A stretch of DNA of 14,132 bases from Eubacterium sp. (GTDB lineage Bacteria > Bacillota > Clostridia > Oscillospirales > Acutalibacteraceae), in NCBI GenBank assembly GCA_029059925.1, contig JAIDVA010000002.1, positions 1-14,132 on the forward strand, given 5' to 3'. Positions 1 to 6,869 of this stretch are shown here, in pieces. The translations under genes were made by a program, and so were the position numbers. How positions within the stretch are numbered: the stretch's first letter is position 1; the number at the start of each line of letters is the position of its first letter. The notes under the pieces were generated by a model, which was given only the letters and a program-made list of their open reading frames with translations, had not been told where the DNA came from and made no database searches.

Positions 1-77
1 GTTGATAATAAAATATGTAAAGCTTAATTTATTATTACTGCTGAAGTTTGTATTAACAGTATTAATTAAAGTGCAGA

Positions 78-1349
78 TTATTTTTTCTTTTTGAAAAAGC
101 CCTTGAACTTAGTTGAGCCATCATCTTCATCCTCATCATCAGGCGGGATTAAAGAAAGGGTCTCATCTGTATTTTCAACACTTCTGTCAACCTTGAAATA
201 TTCTTCAAAAGGCATTGTGCTCTCAAATTCAGGCTCATCCTCAATTACAGGAATTGAAGAAGCATTTTCATCAATCGGTGTAATTTCATCAGCTGAAAAA
301 GCATCAATTGCATTTGATACCTCTTCTTCCGTCGGAGGTTCAATAATTTCCTCATGGAGCGGTGCATATGCCTCAGACATCTCAAGCTCGTCAATGATTT
401 CGTCAACCTCATCAACTTCATTATCAATTTCGTCAAGCTCGCCGATTTCATCCTCGTCAGTATCTTCTATTTCATCATCAGCATCGTACGCCTGCTCTTC
501 ATCTTCAATATTCTGAGCATGCGCATCATCCTCAACAGCCTGTTCAGCTGCATCTTCTTCAGCAGACTCATCAATAACCTCAGGTGCTTCCTCAGCATCA
601 GGCTGTACTGTATCACCTACAACCTCGGTAATATTGTCCATAAGGGTATTAAGCTCTTTCTCAAGCTTTGCAAGACCTTCATCCTCATCTTCAAACTCAG
701 CAGGAGTCTGTGTCAAATCCTTAAGCTTTTCAAGCTGAGCCTCATAGAGCTTAACGAGTGTAACTTTGAAATCTGTTGACTCATTCTTAAGCTTTGACAC
801 AATTTCCGCATGATAATCCTTTTCAGCCTTTGCTTTATTTACAATTTCAGCTGCAAGTATTTTTGCCTGTGTCAATGCATTGCCTGCAACTACCTTTGCA
901 CTGTCAATCGCGTCATTTGCCTTTTGCTGTGCCTCAAGTACAATTTCATCGGCAGCCTGCGCTTTTTCTTTAGTAAGGTTGGCAACATATTCTCTTGCCT
1001 CACCAATAATTTTATCTGCCTTTTCCTTAGCATCAACAACTGTCTGCTGTGCAGATGCTGCTGAATCGGAAAGAGCCTTATCTGCCTTATCCTTTGCCTC
1101 ACGTGTTACCTGTGATGCCATTTTCTGTGCAGTAATAAGAGCTGTTTTAATCGAATCCTCATCTGCTCTGTATTCCTCAATACGGTTGGCAAGCACCTCC
1201 ATCTTACGATAAAGCTCTTTGTTCTCGTCGAAAATCGCCTCATAGGATTCTATGATATCCAAAAGGAGTTCATTAACCTCATCTCTGTCATAGCCGCCGT
1301 TTTCAACGGTGGAAATTTTCTTTTCACGAATCTGGCTTGGTGTAATCAT
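78..1349 (-). CDS. divIVA: DivIVA-family polar/septal scaffold protein with long hendecad coiled coil and acidic C-terminal region
   Basis: This is a 423-residue DivIVA-domain protein. The family forms coiled-coil scaffolds at negatively curved membrane (septum, poles) and recruits division or wall-growth proteins. The N-terminal domain covers about residues 1-75: the opening ITPSQIREKKIS, a Gly-Gly-Tyr-Asp-Arg turn at 18-22, then the first coiled coil. Residues 85-183 are Ala/Lys/Glu-rich with an 11-residue periodicity (Ala-Lys or similar at 85, 107, 118, 140, 151, 162, 173). Residues 216-410 are very acidic and probably disordered. The last ten residues are basic and aromatic (KFKGFFKKKK). 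It is much longer than Bacillus DivIVA (about 164 residues). The start is supported by a GGAGGGG site eight bases upstream. It is the last gene of the run, 47 bases after sepF, which fits the ylmE-sepF-divIVA order. The domain call is firm; the role of the C-terminal half is unknown. Confidence 0.88.
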   Translation of the reverse strand: MITPSQIREKKISTVENGGYDRDEVNELLLDIIESYEAIFDENKELYRKMEVLANRIEEYRADEDSIKTALITAQKMASQVTREAKDKADKALSDSAASAQQTVVDAKEKADKIIGEAREYVANLTKEKAQAADEIVLEAQQKANDAIDSAKVVAGNALTQAKILAAEIVNKAKAEKDYHAEIVSKLKNESTDFKVTLVKLYEAQLEKLKDLTQTPAEFEDEDEGLAKLEKELNTLMDNITEVVGDTVQPDAEEAPEVIDESAEEDAAEQAVEDDAHAQNIEDEEQAYDADDEIEDTDEDEIGELDEIDNEVDEVDEIIDELEMSEAYAPLHEEIIEPPTEEEVSNAIDAFSADEITPIDENASSIPVIEDEPEFESTMPFEEYFKVDRSVENTDETLSLIPPDDEDEDDGSTKFKGFFKKKK

Positions 1350-1396
1350 AATTTATTCCCCTCCATTTAAGCAATCATCACATCATTATTAACTTA

Positions 1397-1906
1397 TTAC
1401 ATAAACATTCCATTATTTTCAAGCTCATCAATCAAATCACCCATAACATCAACGTTATAAGGTGTAATGATATAGGTGCTGTTGGCAACTCTTTTTATCT
1501 GACCGTTGCTTGCATATGCAACACCGCTGAGGAAATCGAGCAGTCTGCGTGCAATATCGCGGTTCGTACTTTCAAGATTAAGAACTACTGTTCTTTTTGC
1601 ATTGAGGTTATCAGCTATAGCAGCTGCCTCTTCAAAGCGTTCCGGCTTAACAAGCACAACCTGCAACTGTGTTGTGGTGTGTATATTAACAACCTTATCA
1701 CTGTCATGGCGGCGGCTTCTTGAGCGGTCTGCAAAACGCTCTTCTCTTTCAACTGTCTTTTCCGCTGCACGCTCACGCTTGCTTGCTCTTTCAACAGGCG
1801 GGTCTATACCAAAGCTGCTGCCGCCTTTTTCATTGTCGTAAAAATCGTCAAAATCATCGTCGTCATTATCGGTAACTATATCCTTGATTTTATCAAAAAA
1901 TCCCAT
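1397..1906 (-). CDS. sepF: Cell division protein SepF
   Basis: SepF (169 residues) is a cytoplasmic protein that tethers FtsZ to the membrane and bundles or organises its filaments at the division septum. The N-terminus, MGFFDKIKDIV, is the short amphipathic membrane-binding helix typical of the family. Residues 14-24 are almost all Asp/Phe, and 36-70 form an Arg/Glu-rich linker that is probably disordered. The folded SepF core (formerly DUF552) runs from about 71 to 165, with the VVNI start, the VVLNLES strand (107-113) and DFLSGVAYA (124-132), whose Gly lies in the dimerisation region. Length is normal for the family. The start has an AAAGGAGAGG site just upstream. It lies 27 bases after the YggS/YlmE gene and 47 bases before divIVA. 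In Bacillus, ylmG and ylmH sit between sepF and divIVA; they are absent here. Confidence 0.95.
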   Translation of the reverse strand: MGFFDKIKDIVTDNDDDDFDDFYDNEKGGSSFGIDPPVERASKRERAAEKTVEREERFADRSRSRRHDSDKVVNIHTTTQLQVVLVKPERFEEAAAIADNLNAKRTVVLNLESTNRDIARRLLDFLSGVAYASNGQIKRVANSTYIITPYNVDVMGDLIDELENNGMFM

Positions 1907-1933
1907 ATTCGCCTCTCCTTTAATCCACTTTAA

Positions 1934-2662
1934 CTAAAAATATTTTCTTGCACCGAAGATGGCAGAGCCAACACGGACTATATTCGAGCCATTGGCAACG
2001 GCAGCTTCAAAATCACCGCTCATTCCCATAGACAAAATATCCATATTTATATTATCTAATTTTTTACCCTTAATGTCAATGAAAGATTGATACATTGTGC
2101 TGAAATATTCATTAAGCTCCTTCTCATTATCACAAATGGGCGGAATTGTCATAAGACCATTTATCTTAATATGATCAAGCTGTGCAATTTCAAGCAGCAA
2201 TTCCTCAAGCTGTTCAATATAAATACCGCTTTTTGAATCCTCTTTACCAACATTAACCTCAACAAGTATATTTGTTGTTATTCCTTTATTTGATGATACT
2301 CTGCTGATTTCCTTGGCAAGCTTAAGTGAATCAACAGATTCAATCATATCAACCTCACCGACAATCTGCTTAACCTTATTTGTCTGCAAATGGCCGATAA
2401 GATGCTTTTCAACACCATCAAGATGCAGCTCATCCTTTTTGCCCAGATATTCCTGAACCCTGTTTTCACCAATCAAATCAGCGCCAAGATCAAGTGCTCT
2501 GTTGATGTAAACACTCTCAACAGTTTTGGTAACCGCCATAAGTCTTACATCCTCGGGATTTCTGCCTGCTTTTATCGCAGCTTCTTCAAGCCTTGACTTT
2601 ATAGCCTTGTAATTATCTTCAATAGACTGCAGTCGTGCTTCATCAACTATAAACCTTTCCAT
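1934..2662 (-). CDS. YggS/YlmE-family pyridoxal-phosphate homeostasis protein
   Basis: This 242-residue protein belongs to the YggS/PROSC (PLPBP) family of single-domain, alanine-racemase-like TIM barrels. They bind pyridoxal 5'-phosphate and affect vitamin B6 and amino-acid homeostasis but have no established catalytic reaction. The PLP lysine should be K46 in LMAVTKT. Other family motifs are IGENRVQEY, HLIGHLQTNK, NGLMTIPP, the phosphate-binding SMGMSGDFEAA, and RVGSAIFG at the C-terminus. I chose the ATG at 2662, not the ATG 84 bases upstream, because AAGGGAAGG lies nine bases before it and the protein then begins as the family does; the extra 28 residues would overlap the upstream gene in another frame. 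It overlaps the end of the HlyD-like gene by 20 bases, so the ribosome binding site lies inside that gene. It corresponds to ylmE of the Bacillus ylmE-sepF-divIVA cluster. Confidence 0.93.
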   Translation of the reverse strand: MERFIVDEARLQSIEDNYKAIKSRLEEAAIKAGRNPEDVRLMAVTKTVESVYINRALDLGADLIGENRVQEYLGKKDELHLDGVEKHLIGHLQTNKVKQIVGEVDMIESVDSLKLAKEISRVSSNKGITTNILVEVNVGKEDSKSGIYIEQLEELLLEIAQLDHIKINGLMTIPPICDNEKELNEYFSTMYQSFIDIKGKKLDNINMDILSMGMSGDFEAAVANGSNIVRVGSAIFGARKYF

Positions 2663-3908
2663 CGTGCAAATCCTTCCCTTTCGTAATAATCTGGTCATAA
2701 AAACGAATAGAATTACTGTTTTCGGCATCATTTTTAAAAACAACATAATCCCCGGCAGAATAAATTATTTCACTGCGTCTTTCAGCAACCTGATTTGATA
2801 TAAGTGCATAAACACATTTGTTACCTTCATCATCCACATGCACTGCAGAGGCAGGCACTTTAAAGCCCGTGTATTCATTAAAGCGAATTTCAATATTTTC
2901 AAGTCGCATTGAAGTAATCTGACTATTCATATCAGAGCATTGTAAAATTAATACAGTCTGCTCCTGTCCGAGATTAGGCTGAGCACCGCTGATAATACGG
3001 CACTGATAAACCTCATCTGTATCCTTAACAGCAACATTGAGAGAGTCACCGTCACTTATTTCCTTAACATCATCTGCTGATACAACACAACAGAAATACC
3101 ACGCATAGCTTGTAATCATTTTACCAAGACCTGCAGTATTATTCTGTGACTGGGAAGCTGATTCAATATAACCCTGAAGCGCAGTTACATCAAGCTCATT
3201 CACCTTGCTGTAGTCAATCAGATTTTCAAGTCCGTCCGTATAAGAGGAAAATACACCCGATTGATCAGCCGTCACATAGCCTGTTGGCTTACAGGCATCT
3301 ATATTGATGCTGTTAAGCTGTGCTTCAATATCTGCCTTAATCTGTGTGAAATCTACATTTTTACCGATTATAATTTGCCTTCTTGTCAGCTTATCATTAA
3401 GATCATCTATGCAGTCTGAAAGCTTATCAAGTGAATTGCTGTTGACCGTACGGATATATGAATTCACATCACTTAAAATATCCTTGTCTATGCTTTCCAC
3501 ATCGGTTGCAATACCTGCTGATTTACTCTCAATATCAATATAATAATCAAGCTGACTATGCAAATCAAGCGAGGTTGAATATAACTTTGCATTTTCCTCA
3601 CTGGTAAAGGTCATTGCAACATTTCCGCCAAGCCTAACCTTTTCGCCGTCATCAACACATGCTACGGTTACTCCACCTGCATTGCTGTTTAAAACATGCT
3701 CATCCCTTACAACAAGTGCCTTTGTTTCAATTGTATCATAAACAGTCGAAGTCACGGCGGTTATAGTCTCAACATCAACATGTGTTGCATCATAGCACTG
3801 ATAGAAAATATAACCCGCAATAATTAATAATACTACTATAATTGCAAAAATATCGCCGCGTATTTTGTCGGGATTTTTATTCACTTTTTCCTTTTTGGAA
3901 TTACTCAT
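2643..3908 (-). CDS. HlyD-like (membrane fusion protein family) single-pass membrane protein
   Basis: This 421-residue protein has a short Lys-rich cytoplasmic N-terminus, one membrane segment at about 20-37 (IFAIIVVLLIIAGYIFYQ), and a large extracytoplasmic part. Residues 42-100 resemble the first half of a barrel-sandwich/lipoyl-like fold (GGVTVACVDDGEKVRLGG). Residues about 105-260 are helical and could form a coiled-coil hairpin. The C-terminal part has the HlyD/MFP-style beta-barrel pattern, including GFKVPASAVHVDDEGNKCVYAL. HlyD/MFP proteins normally act as adaptors for ABC or RND exporters, but no transporter gene is next to it, so its partner is unknown. Its start overlaps the end of miaA by eight bases, with GTGAGGA upstream. 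The yggS gene begins within its last 20 bases. The position between miaA and a division cluster suggests an envelope role, but that is inference. Confidence 0.75.
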   Translation of the reverse strand: MSNSKKEKVNKNPDKIRGDIFAIIVVLLIIAGYIFYQCYDATHVDVETITAVTSTVYDTIETKALVVRDEHVLNSNAGGVTVACVDDGEKVRLGGNVAMTFTSEENAKLYSTSLDLHSQLDYYIDIESKSAGIATDVESIDKDILSDVNSYIRTVNSNSLDKLSDCIDDLNDKLTRRQIIIGKNVDFTQIKADIEAQLNSINIDACKPTGYVTADQSGVFSSYTDGLENLIDYSKVNELDVTALQGYIESASQSQNNTAGLGKMITSYAWYFCCVVSADDVKEISDGDSLNVAVKDTDEVYQCRIISGAQPNLGQEQTVLILQCSDMNSQITSMRLENIEIRFNEYTGFKVPASAVHVDDEGNKCVYALISNQVAERRSEIIYSAGDYVVFKNDAENSNSIRFYDQIITKGKDLHDGKVYS

Positions 3909-4818
3909 TCATAAAATCCTCACAATAGTTAATAGCAGTATTTACTGCTTTTTCAAGTCCCATTGTATCCAGTTCAAGGGTAATTGAATTTTTTCTTCTC
4001 TTAAACCAAGTAATCTGCCGTTTTGCATAATTCCTTGTCTTTTGTTTCAAATTGTTAAGTGCATCCTCTAATGTGCACTCCCCATTGATATATGGCAAAA
4101 GCTCCTTATGCCCGATTGCCTGTGCCGAGGTGCCTGTACTGTTTTGGAGCACTGCTCTCGCCTCCTGCTCCAGACCAAGCTGAACCATTTTGTCAACACG
4201 CAGATTAATTCTGTCATAAAGAATCTGACGGTCCTTATAGCCAAGAACAAAATAAAGCACATCATATGGCGATTCATTTTTACGTGAATTCAGATTCTGC
4301 TGCGTTTTGCTTGTTCCCGAATAGTAAAGCTCCAATGCTCTTACCACTCGTTTTTTATTGTTTTTATGTATATCCTGCGCAGCTGAGCTGTCAACCCTTA
4401 AAAGCTCATCATAAAGCGAATCAATATCTCTTTTCATAAGCTCACCACGCAGGGTGAAATCTGTTTCAGTCTCTTCGAAAATTATATTATCAACAAGGCT
4501 GTCGATAAAAAGCCCTGTTCCACCGACAATAATCGGAATTTTGCCTTTTGCCGTTATTTCATCAATTTTCTGCCTTGCAAGCTCACACCACAAAGCAACT
4601 GAAAAATTTTCAGTGCTGTCAACAAATTCAACAAGGTGGTGCACTGCCTGTGCCTTTTCGCCCACTGTCGGAGCTGCAACAGCGATCGGCATATTTTTGT
4701 ATACCTGCATAGAATCTGCCGAAATAATCTCGCCGTCAAGTGCTTTTGCAAGCGCAATGCCAAAGCCTGTTTTACCTGATGCAGTAGGACCTGCCACAAC
4801 AATGATTTTCTTTTTCAT
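3901..4818 (-). CDS. miaA: tRNA dimethylallyltransferase MiaA
   Basis: MiaA transfers a dimethylallyl group from dimethylallyl diphosphate to N6 of A37 in tRNAs that read UNN codons, making i6A. MiaB, encoded further upstream, then methylthiolates this base. The 305-residue length is normal. Visible motifs are the P-loop GPTASGKT (10-17), SADSMQVYK (33-41), VGGTGLF (98-104), KRVVRALELY and the C-terminal QxTRNYAKRQITWFKRR. One oddity is residues 45-51, IAVAAPT, where the family usually has IGTAKPT. The gene starts six bases after mutL, with a GGAAGAG site inside the mutL end at a rather long spacing. It overlaps the next gene by eight bases. In Bacillus, hfq often follows miaA; here an HlyD-like gene does. 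The identification is secure. Confidence 0.95.
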   Translation of the reverse strand: MKKKIIVVAGPTASGKTGFGIALAKALDGEIISADSMQVYKNMPIAVAAPTVGEKAQAVHHLVEFVDSTENFSVALWCELARQKIDEITAKGKIPIIVGGTGLFIDSLVDNIIFEETETDFTLRGELMKRDIDSLYDELLRVDSSAAQDIHKNNKKRVVRALELYYSGTSKTQQNLNSRKNESPYDVLYFVLGYKDRQILYDRINLRVDKMVQLGLEQEARAVLQNSTGTSAQAIGHKELLPYINGECTLEDALNNLKQKTRNYAKRQITWFKRRKNSITLELDTMGLEKAVNTAINYCEDFMNE

Positions 4819-4824
4819 AGTCTG

Positions 4825-6810
4825 TTACACTCTTCCAAACTGCTTTTCAATATCATATTTTGACATTTTAATAAACACGGGTCTACCGTGCGGGCAAAAT
4901 CGTATTTCAGGCATAGAGAGAAGCTTTTTTACAAACAGCTCCTGCTCCTCAGGTGTGGTTTTATCCCCCGCCTTTACTGCACCGCGGCAGGAGGCTGAAT
5001 GATAAATCCAGTCAATTTTATCAGGTGTGATATCCGTCTTATGCTCAAGCAGCTTTTGTGCAATTTCGCAAATCAAGTCATTAACATCACTGTCGCCGAC
5101 AAGTGACGGCACTGCACGAACAAGCACTGCACTCTCGCCAAACGGCTCTGCTTCAAAGCCGCACTCCTTTAAAAGCATAAGATTATCACAAAGAACATTA
5201 AACTCTTCCTTAGAAAGTGTAACGGCAACAGGTGCCAAAAGCATCTGCACCTCAACCGTACTCTGTGCTTTGAACTGCTCATAATTCATGCGCTCGTGTG
5301 CCGCGTGCTTGTCTATAAAATAAAGCTCCTTATCAATCTCAACAATAAGATAGGTTTTAAAAGCCTCACCGATTAAACGGAATTTAACATCTTCTTCGCT
5401 TGCATCAGCACAGCTTTCAAACGTATCATCAGCAACAACATTTTGAGTATCTATCATATCATTTTCTGAATGATTATGTAATATATCCGATGTATCTGCA
5501 GTATCGATCACCTTTTCAAGCTTTTTAACCGCAAGCTCATCATCAAAGGCAATATCAAGCTTTATGCTCTTTATCACAGGCTTATCCTGCTTGATGATTT
5601 CCTCTTCAGGTGCGTTATTCTCATCAGCTGTAAAATCTATTTTAGGTGAGCTTACCTGCCAGAAATTATCCTTTGGCTGTGCTCGAAATTTCTGCTGAAC
5701 AGGTGTATCATCCTTCTTTTTGAAAAAGTCAATCTTTGAAGAATAGGTCTTTTTTTCAGGCATATCAGGCATATTATAAATCTGCTGAGCACTTGGTGAA
5801 AGCTGAACCTCTTTAACCGAACGGTCAGCCTCAATTGTGGATTTAACACCATAGTAAATCAGGTCAAATATCGGCTTTTCATTGGCAAATCGCACCTCAA
5901 TTTTTGCAGGATGAACATTAACATCAACAAGCGACGGATTAAGCTCAATGTTTAAAACACACATCGGGAATCTGCCGACCATAATTGAGTTTTTATATGC
6001 CTGCTCAAGTGCCGCCATTGCAGTCTGTGACTTGATAAGTCTGCCATTGATAAAGAAAAACTGCATTGCCCTGCTTTTTCTTGATGTTACAGGCTTTGAT
6101 ACATAGCCTGTAACTCTCATATTTTCATAGCTGTAATCAACAGGGATAAGACTGTCACTAACCTCTTTGCCGAATACGGAATAGATAGAAGAAATCAGCT
6201 CACCATTACCGGAGGTAATCAATGTCTGCTTGCCGTCACGAATAAATCGGAACGAAATATCAGGATGTGAAATTGCCATTCTGTCCACAATGCCTGCAAC
6301 AGCATTACCCTCGGTAACATCCTTTTTTAAAAATTTCATTCTTGCAGGAGTGTTAAAGAAAATATCACGGACAACGATTGTTGTACCCTTAGGACAGCCT
6401 GCATCGTCAAACGATATTTCCTCACCGCCTGCAATTTCATATCTTGTGCCAAGACTTTCATTTTCTGACTTGGTCAAAAGCTCAACCTTAGCTACGGCTG
6501 AAATAGATGCCATAGCCTCACCCCTGAAGCCAAGGGTTGAGATTGCGTTCAAATCATCCTTTTCGGAAATTTTGCTTGTTGCGTGTGAGACAAAAACCTT
6601 TTTTATATCGTCACGCTCAATACCACAGCCATCATCTGTTATACGAATATAGGTTGAACCACCGTTCTTAATTTCAACGGTAATATTTTTTGCACCTGCA
6701 TCCACAGAATTTTCAATCATTTCCTTAACAATTGACGAAGGGCGCTCCACCACCTCACCTGCTGCAATCAACTGATATATTTCCTTTGGTAAAACATTAA
6801 TTTTAGGCAT
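4825..6810 (-). CDS. mutL: DNA mismatch repair protein MutL (endonuclease type)
   Basis: MutL couples mismatch recognition by MutS to downstream repair. The 661-residue protein starts with a GHKL ATPase domain: IAAGEVVERP (15-24), general-base E30 and Mg-ligand N34 in KEMIENSVDAGA, DDGCGI (59-64), ATSKI (77-81) and GFRGEAM (94-100). A variable Lys/Asp-rich linker covers about residues 340-470. The C-terminal domain has the nicking-endonuclease motif DKHAAHERMNYE (500-511), matching D-x-H-A-x2-E-x4-E. QMLLAP (522-527) sits where the Bacillus protein has its beta-clamp motif, and ACRGAV and CPHGRP follow. It should therefore nick DNA itself, as expected without MutH. I set the start at 6810 because GGGAGGTG lies five bases upstream; an in-frame ATG at 6828 would place that site inside the coding region. 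It lies 59 bases after mutS. Confidence 0.96.
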   Translation of the reverse strand: MPKINVLPKEIYQLIAAGEVVERPSSIVKEMIENSVDAGAKNITVEIKNGGSTYIRITDDGCGIERDDIKKVFVSHATSKISEKDDLNAISTLGFRGEAMASISAVAKVELLTKSENESLGTRYEIAGGEEISFDDAGCPKGTTIVVRDIFFNTPARMKFLKKDVTEGNAVAGIVDRMAISHPDISFRFIRDGKQTLITSGNGELISSIYSVFGKEVSDSLIPVDYSYENMRVTGYVSKPVTSRKSRAMQFFFINGRLIKSQTAMAALEQAYKNSIMVGRFPMCVLNIELNPSLVDVNVHPAKIEVRFANEKPIFDLIYYGVKSTIEADRSVKEVQLSPSAQQIYNMPDMPEKKTYSSKIDFFKKKDDTPVQQKFRAQPKDNFWQVSSPKIDFTADENNAPEEEIIKQDKPVIKSIKLDIAFDDELAVKKLEKVIDTADTSDILHNHSENDMIDTQNVVADDTFESCADASEEDVKFRLIGEAFKTYLIVEIDKELYFIDKHAAHERMNYEQFKAQSTVEVQMLLAPVAVTLSKEEFNVLCDNLMLLKECGFEAEPFGESAVLVRAVPSLVGDSDVNDLICEIAQKLLEHKTDITPDKIDWIYHSASCRGAVKAGDKTTPEEQELFVKKLLSMPEIRFCPHGRPVFIKMSKYDIEKQFGRV

Positions 6811-6815
6811 CAGAG

Positions 6816-6823
6816 CACCTCCC
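6816..6823 (-). promoter_or_regulatory. Ribosome binding site that fixes the mutL start
   Basis: GGGAGGTG on the minus strand, five bases before the ATG at 6810. An in-frame ATG six codons upstream (6828) would put this site within the coding sequence and has no comparable site of its own. Confidence 0.8.
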
Positions 6824-6869
6824 TGCATAGTTAGTTCTATAAATAAATTTGTCTTAATTACAAATTATA

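Noticed and set aside
1..77. Searched the end of the run after divIVA for a terminator or another gene
   Set aside because: Only a 5-bp TACTG/CAGTA pairing with a long loop was seen and no T run; nothing supportable.
91..516. Plus-strand reading frame of 141 codons, very rich in serine
   Set aside because: It is the antisense shadow of the Asp/Glu-rich codons of divIVA; it has no convincing ribosome binding site, and composition alone explains it.
2663..2746. Upstream in-frame extension of the yggS-like gene by 28 residues
   Set aside because: It overlaps the HlyD-like gene in another frame, and the strong AAGGGAAGG site fits the ATG at 2662, where the family normally begins.
6845..6867. 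AATTTGT/ACAAATT inverted repeat between mutS and mutL as a terminator
   Set aside because: It is only 7 bp, entirely weak apart from one G-C pair, and followed by a mixed A/T stretch. It is expected by chance in AT-rich spacer, and mutS and mutL are likely co-transcribed.
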